Source of the DNA: an uncultured Collinsella sp.
GTDB lineage: Bacteria > Actinomycetota > Coriobacteriia > Coriobacteriales > Coriobacteriaceae
DNA length: 64,000 bases
NCBI GenBank assembly: GCA_958437935.1
Contig: CAUBPS010000014.1
Span: 1 to 64,000 of the forward strand
Reading direction: 5' to 3'
The translations under genes were made by a program, and so were the position numbers. Below, piece after piece: positions 43,151 through 51,442 of the stretch. The stretch's first letter is position 1. Each line of letters starts with the position of its first letter. The notes beneath the pieces were generated by a model. It saw only the letters and a list, made by a program, of their open reading frames with translations, did no database searches and was not told the DNA's origin.

Positions 43151-43942
43151 CTAAATATCCCCTCGGTTCTCAAAATCCGATTCCCAGTAGTTAAAACCGC
43201 GCAGGTAGGCGGTCTTGTCATAACACAGGCAGTACTTAGAGACCGCCGTGAGTTCGGCCGCACCCGGCGGCACCATATCGCGCACCAGCTGCGGACAAAA
43301 CTCGGTAAACTTGACCTCCATCACCAGCTTGCCGGGCTCCAGCACGGGCAATGCGGGCAAGGTCGCGTCAAAGATGTCAAAGCTCCCCACCGCAGCGCGC
43401 ACGTTGCTATCAAAGGTAATGCGCACGGTGCCCTCGTCCATCACCCACGGCTCGCGCTCGTAGTCCACGATGGTCCGCGGGCGCATCATATTGCAGATGC
43501 ACTCGATGTAGAACTCGCGACAGAGCGGATAGGGGCTCCTCAGCAAAAAGTCGTAGTCACCGGCCAGAATCTGCTCAAACTCGCCACGCGTGAGCGGCGC
43601 GTCCTCCTTGTAGATCCAGCTGCCGTACTTCTTTTTGCGCTCGAGCTTAATCACCTTGTCGCTGCCGTTATAGATGCGCACGCGATACTTTTTGCGCATG
43701 AGAATACCGGCGTCTTTTTCCTCGTAGGCCGAGTTGCAGTAGTCGTCAAAGTACAGGCTGCGAATGGTGTAACCACCCGCCCGCGCATACTTGTCCAGTT
43801 TAAACACCGGCGCCATGCGACAGGCAAGCGCGGCGTGCTCGCCCTCGTTAATGAGATATTTGAGCTCGTGGCGGTAACGCTCCTGCGTGGCACGCACAGG
43901 CGGAGCTGCCAAGCGCTCAAGCAGCGCGCTAGCCCTCCTCAT
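43151..43942 (-). CDS. VTC-domain protein (polyphosphate polymerase fold)
   Basis: The 263-residue protein matches the catalytic tunnel domain of yeast Vtc4: YRHELKYLINEGEHAALACR, SLYFDDYCNSAYEEKDAGI, KKYRVRIYNGSDKVIKLERK and EPWVMDEGTVRITFDSNVRA give the basic and acidic residues that bind NTP phosphate and metal. Bacterial homologues are thought to act on polyphosphate or related nucleotides. GGAGG before the ATG at 43942 decides the start, which overlaps cotH by 14 bases. No transmembrane helix is seen; the neighbouring DUF4956 protein could provide the membrane part. Confidence 0.88.
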   Translation of the reverse strand: MRRASALLERLAAPPVRATQERYRHELKYLINEGEHAALACRMAPVFKLDKYARAGGYTIRSLYFDDYCNSAYEEKDAGILMRKKYRVRIYNGSDKVIKLERKKKYGSWIYKEDAPLTRGEFEQILAGDYDFLLRSPYPLCREFYIECICNMMRPRTIVDYEREPWVMDEGTVRITFDSNVRAAVGSFDIFDATLPALPVLEPGKLVMEVKFTEFCPQLVRDMVPPGAAELTAVSKYCLCYDKTAYLRGFNYWESDFENRGDI

Positions 43943-45698
43943 ACGTATCCTCCACGACCTTACCGCCGTCCTGCACGTAAAAACACTTCATGCCGTAGTG
44001 CTTGCCGTCGTCGGTCACATAGTAGTCAAACGCATCTTGCGTATAGCCGTCGGAGTTGGTGGCGCGCACGCGCACAAAATACTGGCCGGCATCGGGCGCA
44101 TCACAGGTCACCTCGGGAAGTAGCACGTCCTCAGCCTTAAAAAGCACATCCTTGATGGCATAGTCGCGCGCCAGCTCCACGGTATAGCGAATGTCACGCG
44201 CCCTAAAGTCGTAAGACGCATCCCAGTTAATACGCAGCCTACCGTTATCGATCTGCGGCACGCCAATAAAGAACGGCATGGGCTTTTTAAAGCTTTCGCA
44301 GTAGCTCTTATAGTTCTCCTCGATCTCGGAGGGAATCGCCGCGGCGATCTGCTCGTATTGGTCCTTTGTCACGGGCAGGTTATCGATATCGGGGGCGGCA
44401 AAGACGAGCGACTCGGTCACCTCGCGATAGTGCTTGATCATCTTTGTCAGGCGCGCCTCGGTCATATACGAGCGCAGGTCCTTTACGGCGCGGTCGAGCT
44501 CGCTGCGGAACGATTTGCTGCGCAGCGCACGATTGAATAGCACGTTGCCCCAGTAGTTGCTTGCGCCGCGCTCCCAGCTCACGTAGTCCGAAAACCCGGT
44601 AAGAGAAAGCTCCAGTTTACGCAGCATGCCGTCGTTGTCCCAATCGAGGATGTACCACGTATTGGAGTTGAGCGGGCTGTACAGATAGCAGTTACGGTTC
44701 TGCGTATCGCAGTTGCCCGTCAGAATCTGAAACGCCAGCCAATAGACCAGGTTCTCGGTATCAAAGTAGGTGTCGAGCACGTCATCGATCTTTTGCGATT
44801 CGTCGTTGAGGGCGTCGAGCATCTCAATGAGCTTGGTGTGGTCCGAATCGCCCTTAATCTCGAGCAGACCCTCAAAGCTTGCCTGGTTGTAGTCGGGATC
44901 GTCGGCAAGCTTAATGGTGTCCTCGTAGCGATGGAAATCAAAGCTGTTCACCTTGTACAGGTGCCCGCTCTTATCCAGGCCATGTGCCTTAAGCGCCGTC
45001 TTGTTGAGCTGCTCCACCTGCGTAAACAGGCCGTAGTCCTCAAAAGTATCGTTGGACTTTTCAGTCTGGTCGCACACCAACAGATGCACAAACTGCGTGC
45101 GCAGGCCCATCATCTGGGGAATCCCGCGGATAAGGTCGTAGGCCATCTTGTTGCGAAAACGCATACCCTCGCCCATGTGCTTGTTGAGCGCAATCGCGCG
45201 CTGTTGGCGCCAGGTGCCCTTGCCCTTTTTGAGCTCCACCTTGTAATTCTTTTGCGTGTAGGAGCTCGATGTCTGGCCGCGCACCTGCACGGTGGCATTG
45301 GGCGCTTCCTCGCCATAGCCAACCTCGCCGGCCACCGGGCCGTCTTCGTCGCCCGCCTGCAGCAGGCCCATAACCTGATAGCGCGTCACGCCCATGTCGG
45401 CATAGTCATACACCGAGTACGTGTTGATCTCGGCCCAGCTGTGGTCGGTGTTCTCGGAGCTGTTACCGCGCGAGACCGTCAGGTACATGGTCACAATGCC
45501 AGAGTCGTCGTAGACCTCGTACAGCTCATCCTTATCGCGCAGATGCTTGGACTGGTCGGAGGCCTCGGCCTTTTTGATCTTGTCCTGCTTTTTTACCTTA
45601 TTTGTCGAGGATTCGTCCTGAGATGAGCAGCCCGAAAGCAGCAGCGCGCCGGCAGCCGCCTCGATCAGACAGCGGCGAGACATCAACTTATCGATCAT
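43929..45698 (-). CDS. CotH-like kinase, predicted lipoprotein
   Basis: The 589-residue product has a lipobox (ALLLSGCSS) near residue 25, so it is probably anchored outside the membrane. The CotH kinase core shows VRGQTSSSYTQKNYKVELKK, MRFRNKMAYDLIRGI and NTWYILDWDNDGML, the last with the metal-binding acids. CotH proteins phosphorylate protein serines in spore coats; secreted homologues occur beside exopolysaccharide genes. A fibronectin-like C-terminal domain appears at about 490-580. GGGGAGG precedes the ATG. It overlaps pelG by 11 bases, so it is an integral part of the operon. Confidence 0.88.
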   Translation of the reverse strand: MIDKLMSRRCLIEAAAGALLLSGCSSQDESSTNKVKKQDKIKKAEASDQSKHLRDKDELYEVYDDSGIVTMYLTVSRGNSSENTDHSWAEINTYSVYDYADMGVTRYQVMGLLQAGDEDGPVAGEVGYGEEAPNATVQVRGQTSSSYTQKNYKVELKKGKGTWRQQRAIALNKHMGEGMRFRNKMAYDLIRGIPQMMGLRTQFVHLLVCDQTEKSNDTFEDYGLFTQVEQLNKTALKAHGLDKSGHLYKVNSFDFHRYEDTIKLADDPDYNQASFEGLLEIKGDSDHTKLIEMLDALNDESQKIDDVLDTYFDTENLVYWLAFQILTGNCDTQNRNCYLYSPLNSNTWYILDWDNDGMLRKLELSLTGFSDYVSWERGASNYWGNVLFNRALRSKSFRSELDRAVKDLRSYMTEARLTKMIKHYREVTESLVFAAPDIDNLPVTKDQYEQIAAAIPSEIEENYKSYCESFKKPMPFFIGVPQIDNGRLRINWDASYDFRARDIRYTVELARDYAIKDVLFKAEDVLLPEVTCDAPDAGQYFVRVRATNSDGYTQDAFDYYVTDDGKHYGMKCFYVQDGGKVVEDTYEEG

Positions 45699-47232
45699 CA
45701 GAACCTCCCCAATGGTTGCGATACACGCGAACTACTGCGCGCTGAAACGCGCCGTGCGGCACGCCCTTGCGGCGGCACTCCTCATAGCGCTGCTCGGCAC
45801 GGTCGAGCAAGCAGCCCAGCTGTGTAAAGCGACCCGTTTTGTCGGTCGCCACAATGGGCTGCTGGCTCAGGATACGATACGGCAAGTTGGCGGTATAGGT
45901 ATCGAGCCGCAGCAGGGCCACGATAAAAAACACCACCGCACCCAACAAAAAGCCAAAGCCGTAAAACTGCTGCGGCAAAAGCAACGACACGGCGGTCGCC
46001 AGCCCTGCCACACCGGCAAACAGGCCCGAGGCCAGAACGGCTCCCTTGTAGTCGGTAAAGTACAGCAAGATAAGCAGGATCGTGTTGCCCACGGCATACA
46101 GGCCGTAGCCTACGCATAGCGTTCGAAAATACCCGTGCATAAGGTTGTTAAAGCCCAGAGGCAGGGCCGAGAGAACTGTGGTCTCGAGCGAAATGACCGC
46201 CGCGGTCACAAACAGCTGCTTGAGCGCGCAAAAGCGCAGTTCGCTGTTGAGCGTGGAGAGCATCTCCTCCTCGGCCACCACAATATCGCCCACCACGCCG
46301 CCGTCGTTAAACAGGCTGTAGTAGTCACGGTAGCGCGGATAGAAATTGACCTCGACCGACACCACAAAGTTGACGGTCGTGACGAGTGTGGTCAAAAACG
46401 CAATGAGTGCGGGCACGTCATGGTAAGGAGCCCCGTAAAAAAGACCTTTGATCTGCACGCCAATAGGGCCCGCCCAGATAATAACCAGGTGTGCGAAAAG
46501 CCCCAAGTTGGTAAACAGCCCCGTAAGCGCAAGCGGCATAAATTGGTCGAGCCAGCGCAAAAAACGCCAGGGACTCCGGTCACTCCGTGGAAAATACCGG
46601 TACAGCAGTACCACATCCCAGGCGAGCATGACGCCGTAGCCTAGGGCGATTGACGCCAACAGGCCCTCGACCGGCGGCAGTCCCAGCGCCAGCGCTGCCA
46701 GGGCGCACAGGCACGCCACGCCAATGGCGGCCGCAAAGCTGCACAAAATGCCACGATAATCCTTGATGGCCGTGAGATAGCTCATGCCGTTCCAGTTGAC
46801 AATCATAATGTTGAACAGCCACAGGCACAGCAGCCCCTGCAGCAGCGTGGCGCCCGAGAACAGCAAAAAGAGGCCGTAGAGCACCGTGCCCGCAACGAGC
46901 ATGATGGCATTAGATCCCCAAAACGAAGGCAGGATCTCATCCTCGCGCTCGGCAAAGAGCATGTCGGCCAAAAAGCGCGTGACCGGCATGGAGAAAAAGC
47001 TTGTGAGCGTGAGCGATGCCAGCAGCGTATAGGTCACCATGCACACCAGCAGATCTTGGTTGGCGCGGCCCACGCCCCACAGACCACACAGCACCAAGAT
47101 ACCAACCTGGAGCAGCACGCCCAGCAGCATGGGACCCGTGCACACAATGCCGGCGTAGCCATAGGCGCGCATCGTGGCAAACAGACCCTTGCGCCTAAAC
47201 AGGCGCTTAAGCTCAAAACCGATTCCGGCCAC
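45688..47232 (-). CDS. pelG: Pel polysaccharide transporter PelG
   Basis: The start MAGIGFELKRLFRRKGLFAT is the PelG signature, and about twelve transmembrane helices follow (MOP flippase-like fold). PelG is thought to move the growing Pel chain across the membrane together with PelD and PelE. The last 60 residues form a soluble tail with DRAEQRYEECRRKGVPHGAF, making it longer (514) than the usual 450-460. Translation starts at GTG two bases after the pelF stop. Confidence 0.92.
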   Translation of the reverse strand: MAGIGFELKRLFRRKGLFATMRAYGYAGIVCTGPMLLGVLLQVGILVLCGLWGVGRANQDLLVCMVTYTLLASLTLTSFFSMPVTRFLADMLFAEREDEILPSFWGSNAIMLVAGTVLYGLFLLFSGATLLQGLLCLWLFNIMIVNWNGMSYLTAIKDYRGILCSFAAAIGVACLCALAALALGLPPVEGLLASIALGYGVMLAWDVVLLYRYFPRSDRSPWRFLRWLDQFMPLALTGLFTNLGLFAHLVIIWAGPIGVQIKGLFYGAPYHDVPALIAFLTTLVTTVNFVVSVEVNFYPRYRDYYSLFNDGGVVGDIVVAEEEMLSTLNSELRFCALKQLFVTAAVISLETTVLSALPLGFNNLMHGYFRTLCVGYGLYAVGNTILLILLYFTDYKGAVLASGLFAGVAGLATAVSLLLPQQFYGFGFLLGAVVFFIVALLRLDTYTANLPYRILSQQPIVATDKTGRFTQLGCLLDRAEQRYEECRRKGVPHGAFQRAVVRVYRNHWGGSDDR

Positions 47233-47235
47233 CGG

Positions 47236-48663
47236 CTACTCCCCCTCTCTGGACAGGTCAAACGCACGCGCCGTCTCGTCGTACAGCGCGCGATAGTTGG
47301 CGAGCATCTGCTCGTGCAAAAAGTACGTGGCGACGCGACGCTGGCCGCGCTCCCCCATCTCAATGCGGCGGGCGCGGCTTGTGCACATGCGCTCCATGGC
47401 ATCGGCCAAACCCTTGCGATACATGGGTGGCGTCAAAAAACCTGCAACGCCAAAGTCATCGCCCGGGGCGCCTTCGAGCAGCTCGCGGCAGCAGCCCACC
47501 TCGGTCGTCACGCAGGGACGGCGCGCTGCAAGCGACTCCAGCACGCTGAGCGGCTGGCCCTCAGAGATGCTCGTCAAAATGGTAAAGTCGAGCTTTTCCA
47601 TGTACTCGACCACGTTGACGCGCCCGGTAAAGATCAGATCGCACACGCCCAGGGTATCGACGAGCGCATGGCACTCGGCACCGTACTCCTCGTCGTCCAC
47701 GCCGCCCATAATGTGCAGGCGCACCTTGGGCAAGCGCTCGTGCAGCTCAAAGAACGCATAGATCATGGTCTTGACGTCTTTGATGGGCGCCAGGCGCACC
47801 ACCGCGCCAATGTCCACCCAGCCGTCATCGGACTTTAAGGGAATATCCTTAAAGCGGTCAAACTGGATACCGTTGGGAATAACCAGGCATTTGTCAGCAT
47901 CGCAGCCCATATCGATCTGCGTCTTGCGGGCGTTATGGAACAAGCTCGTCACGCGGAAAGCGCGGCGGTAGATCTCCTCCGAAAGCAGGTAGAAAAAGCG
48001 AATCCAGCGGTCCTTAAACGACGGCACCACCCAGTCGGCGCGAATGATCTCTTCCTCGCGCTCGCGGGTATAAATGCCGTGCTCGGTCAGCAGCACCGGA
48101 GCCTGGTGAACGCTTGAGCCCAGGCAGGCGAGCAGGCCGCCGTAGCCGGTCGAGATGGCGTGGTACACATCGGCCACCGGCACCTCGCTGCCCAGCAGGT
48201 AGAGCACGGGCAGCAGCATGGAGCGCATGGTGTGGAATGCATCGGCAAAGGGCGTGTAGGGGTACTCGGCCAGGCACACGTCGCGAAAGATATCCATAAA
48301 CGTGCGGCTCTGCAAAAACGAGAGCGGATGCACACGACGGCGCTGGAAGATATCGAACAACACGTCCCAGTCCGGATTGGAGAGCGATACCAGGCAGCGC
48401 AGCGCCTCGCGCTCGCGGGCGTTAAAGTCGGCCTCTTCTTGCTCGCCCGAAAGCCGCAGGGCGGCGTCCAGAAACACCTCGTGTACCTCGACCACGTTGC
48501 CGGGCAGTTCGTAGACAAACTTGCCGCGGTCGGCAGCATGCGCGCCGATCACCCAAAGCACAAACTCGTGCTCGGGCATGGCCTGTATGTAGCCGTGCAT
48601 CCAGGTGGACACTCCGCCGTGCACATAGGGGTAGCAGCCCTCGAGTACTAAGCAGATTCTCAT
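47236..48663 (-). CDS. pelF: Pel glycosyltransferase PelF
   Basis: PelF is the cytoplasmic GT4 enzyme that builds the amino-sugar Pel chain from UDP-sugars. MRICLVLEGCYPYVHGGVS is its typical start. The C-terminal half shows VRLAPIKDVKTMIYAF and SISEGQPLSVLESLA with the E-x7-E pair of retaining GT-B enzymes. Length 475 is normal. The ATG overlaps the preceding stop codon (ATGA). Confidence 0.94.
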   Translation of the reverse strand: MRICLVLEGCYPYVHGGVSTWMHGYIQAMPEHEFVLWVIGAHAADRGKFVYELPGNVVEVHEVFLDAALRLSGEQEEADFNAREREALRCLVSLSNPDWDVLFDIFQRRRVHPLSFLQSRTFMDIFRDVCLAEYPYTPFADAFHTMRSMLLPVLYLLGSEVPVADVYHAISTGYGGLLACLGSSVHQAPVLLTEHGIYTREREEEIIRADWVVPSFKDRWIRFFYLLSEEIYRRAFRVTSLFHNARKTQIDMGCDADKCLVIPNGIQFDRFKDIPLKSDDGWVDIGAVVRLAPIKDVKTMIYAFFELHERLPKVRLHIMGGVDDEEYGAECHALVDTLGVCDLIFTGRVNVVEYMEKLDFTILTSISEGQPLSVLESLAARRPCVTTEVGCCRELLEGAPGDDFGVAGFLTPPMYRKGLADAMERMCTSRARRIEMGERGQRRVATYFLHEQMLANYRALYDETARAFDLSREGE

Positions 48664-50540
48664 TTGTCGCCACCCTCCTTGCGTGCAATGGTCACCGTCT
48701 TGTCCGTGGCTTTAACCAGGTACAGATCGCCCGTCAGATGCGTAATCTCGCCACCCGTGACTGCACCCGGCTCGCCGTTGTTGGCGCGGAACATGAGCCA
48801 CGCCTCGTCGTGGAAATTGCCCAGGCTGAGCGTCCAGGCATCCGCACTTGTATCCACGCTCACCGTCACGGACGAAAAGCGCTGGATGGCGCCCGAGCAT
48901 TCCGAGCCGGTCTGGCGACGCAGGTCGGGCGCAGACTTGGTAAGCCACTCCAGGTAGTTGGTCAGACCGCCCTTGTAGACCTCCCAGCCCTCCTTGGCGC
49001 CGCGATCGGGATCGAGCAGATCATCCGGGTGCATAAAGTGCGTACTCACGTAGTGCATGTTGAGCTCGGACACGGCTGCCAGACGCATATAGGAATCGTT
49101 GACCATGCCGCCCGAGACAATGCGCGGCTGCTCCACAATGCCATCGCTCGCCACGCCAAACTCCTGCACGTACGGCAGGTCGGTGCCATCCTCAAAATAC
49201 GTACTGGCGATGGTCTTAATGCGCGGAACGTCGGTACCGATAAGCTTGCGTGCACGGGCCGAAAGGATATTCGACGGCGGAACGTAGACCGTGCCGTGCG
49301 CGTTGGGCAGCACCTCGTCCTGAAAGGCGATAAGCTCATTGAGTGATGCGACGAGCGTCTCCTTGTTCTTCCACGTCTTGTAGTCGTACAGCGTGCCATA
49401 GTCGGTGTCCCAGAGCGCCAGCGGCTGATGGTTGTAGCCGTGAAAGCCCAGCTCTCCGCCCATCTGCAGCAGCATGCCGCCAAAGTAGCGGAACTGCGTG
49501 GTATCGGCCTGGCGCGCGGGCTCGGTCTGGTTGACCGCGTCCTCGTAGTTTTCGATCATCACGCCGGTAAAGCGAACGCCATATTTTTGCGCGAGCTTTT
49601 GCAGATCGGGCCACCAGACCTTGGCATAAAAGTCGGCAATAGAAAGCCCATAGTCGCGCTTGATGTAGGTGCCGTCGCCCGAGGGCACGGGGCTGGGAAA
49701 GTCGTCCAGATAGAAGACGGCGCTGTTGATGACGGGGTAGACCGTGGCATCGCCCAGAAGGCTGATCGCCGCGGCGTAAAAACCGCGCATGACCTTGTCA
49801 TAGATACCGATATTGCACACCACGGTGCGACCGCCACCGCAGTCATTCGACCAAATGAGCGGGGCGCCCGCATCGCCGGTCTTAGCCCACACACGAGCCG
49901 TCTCGCGCAGCGAAACCGAAAGCGACGAATCAAAGGGGTCCGAGAGCTCGTAGCGCTCTCCCCCGCCCAGCATAAAGTCCTCGCACGGCACAATGCTTTC
50001 GGCTTTTACATAGTCATATCCGGCAGATTCAATGCCAAGCTTGGGAGCAATCACTTGCAGATAGCTCGAGTTATCCGGAGGCATGGCAAGCATAAGCGAA
50101 CCACCGGCACTCACCCAACTCATAATGTCGCTCAGGTGCGTACCGAGCCCATCGAGCGACGGCATGAGCAAAATCACGCGGTCGAAGGAGGTCAGCGAGG
50201 GGATGGCATCCGCGCCGTCCAGGGCAAGGTCCACGTCGCGGTGCGCGATCTTCATGTCGAGCAGAATCTGGTCGAACTGCTCCTTTACGTCCTCGACGCC
50301 AGCTTGATCGGAATCGGTAATGACCAGGCACGTGGGCTTTTGGCCAAATATTGCCGAGGAGGCCGGCACCGCATCGTTGGCGGCAAGCATCCCCAGCTTA
50401 TGCTGGCCCGCACTGTACTGCACGCCGGCGCGCTCCACCAGCAGCACGGCGGCCATGGCAATAAAGACCGCCCACACCACAAGCAGGCCCATCCAGCGAA
50501 AATGGCCCGCACGGTCGCGGATATGCTGTACCACGCTCAT
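48660..50540 (-). CDS. pelA: Pel-associated polysaccharide deacetylase (PelA deacetylase type, DUF2194)
   Basis: A membrane-anchored protein of 626 residues with a helix at about 15-35 (MGLLVVWAVFIAMAAVLLVE) and the rest outside. The central part has VFYLDDFPSPVPSG (catalytic Asp pair) and GFHGYNHQPLALWD (H-x3-H zinc pair), the NodB-type deacetylase motifs. Gram-positive pel clusters carry only this deacetylase part of PelA, without the hydrolase domain. AGGAGG before the ATG at 50540 decides the start, which overlaps pelE. Confidence 0.85.
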   Translation of the reverse strand: MSVVQHIRDRAGHFRWMGLLVVWAVFIAMAAVLLVERAGVQYSAGQHKLGMLAANDAVPASSAIFGQKPTCLVITDSDQAGVEDVKEQFDQILLDMKIAHRDVDLALDGADAIPSLTSFDRVILLMPSLDGLGTHLSDIMSWVSAGGSLMLAMPPDNSSYLQVIAPKLGIESAGYDYVKAESIVPCEDFMLGGGERYELSDPFDSSLSVSLRETARVWAKTGDAGAPLIWSNDCGGGRTVVCNIGIYDKVMRGFYAAAISLLGDATVYPVINSAVFYLDDFPSPVPSGDGTYIKRDYGLSIADFYAKVWWPDLQKLAQKYGVRFTGVMIENYEDAVNQTEPARQADTTQFRYFGGMLLQMGGELGFHGYNHQPLALWDTDYGTLYDYKTWKNKETLVASLNELIAFQDEVLPNAHGTVYVPPSNILSARARKLIGTDVPRIKTIASTYFEDGTDLPYVQEFGVASDGIVEQPRIVSGGMVNDSYMRLAAVSELNMHYVSTHFMHPDDLLDPDRGAKEGWEVYKGGLTNYLEWLTKSAPDLRRQTGSECSGAIQRFSSVTVSVDTSADAWTLSLGNFHDEAWLMFRANNGEPGAVTGGEITHLTGDLYLVKATDKTVTIARKEGGDK

Positions 50541-51442
50541 CGGGCCTCCTCTCCGTTGCGCCAAAACGCCAGTTCCTCGCGGTTGGCGGCGCTCAAGTAT
50601 ACATGCTGTTTGTCAATCGCATCGATCACACGGTGGACCTCGTCACCGTCTCGGCGCATCACGGCCAGGCGCAGGCAAAGCATCCAAACCTCCTGCTCCT
50701 CGGGCACGTCGAGCACCAGCTGGTCGGTCACGGCCTGCGCCTCGTCGATCTGTCCGACATCGGCCAGCGCCGTCGCGTATCGAATGCGAAGCTCAAGGGT
50801 GTCCTCGCGCTCGCAGCGACGCGCAAGCAAGCGCGCGTACTGTTGGCGCTGAATCTGAGCCACGCGCCCCTCAGCCAAGCCCGAGCCCAAGTATTCACCA
50901 AGAAAATCGCAGTATTCGTTGAGGTTTTGCGCGCTCGGGTCCGTCTTAAAGGCACGCTCCAGCTGCTGCAGTTTAAGGTCGGACTCCTTGGAGATCTGCG
51001 CCACCGCCGTCGCGGCATAGTGAGCCACCTCAACGTCGTCGTTAAGCTTAGCCGCCTGCAGCTGCGCCAGGTACGCGTCGGGCTCCTCGGTGAGCATGGA
51101 GAGCATTAGTCGGCGCCGTTCTGCCGGGTCGTTGACGATGAGCGCCTCCTCGAGCGGCACTACGCCTGCATCGGCATCACGTTCGTGCACTAGGATGCTG
51201 CGATGCAGGTCGTCGTTGAAGCGCAGCGACTCCAGCGCAGACTCTTTCAGCCCCTCGCCAAACAACGCACCGCGGACCGATAGCAGAACCACCAGCAACG
51301 GGCCCCACAGCGGCACCAGCACTATCACAGCCAGCATGTGCCCGCGCACCGGCAGCAGGCCCAACTTCATAAGCGTCCACAGCATCAGACAAACCAGCGC
51401 ATGGATGAGCAGCAAGACGGCGGCAACGACAAGCGAGATCAA
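50537..51442 (-). CDS. pelE: PelE-like membrane TPR protein
   Basis: Two hydrophobic helices (residues 1-30 and 37-58) are followed by a helical, repeat-rich soluble domain (VAHYAATAVAQISKESDLKL, LRIRYATALADVGQIDEAQA) that fits tetratricopeptide repeats. This is the plan of PelE, which sits in the membrane with PelD and PelG. Translation appears to start at TTG (51442) after GAGGGGGG and overlaps the pelD stop by four bases. Sequence similarity alone is weak; position and topology carry the call. Confidence 0.8.
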   Translation of the reverse strand: MISLVVAAVLLLIHALVCLMLWTLMKLGLLPVRGHMLAVIVLVPLWGPLLVVLLSVRGALFGEGLKESALESLRFNDDLHRSILVHERDADAGVVPLEEALIVNDPAERRRLMLSMLTEEPDAYLAQLQAAKLNDDVEVAHYAATAVAQISKESDLKLQQLERAFKTDPSAQNLNEYCDFLGEYLGSGLAEGRVAQIQRQQYARLLARRCEREDTLELRIRYATALADVGQIDEAQAVTDQLVLDVPEEQEVWMLCLRLAVMRRDGDEVHRVIDAIDKQHVYLSAANREELAFWRNGEEAR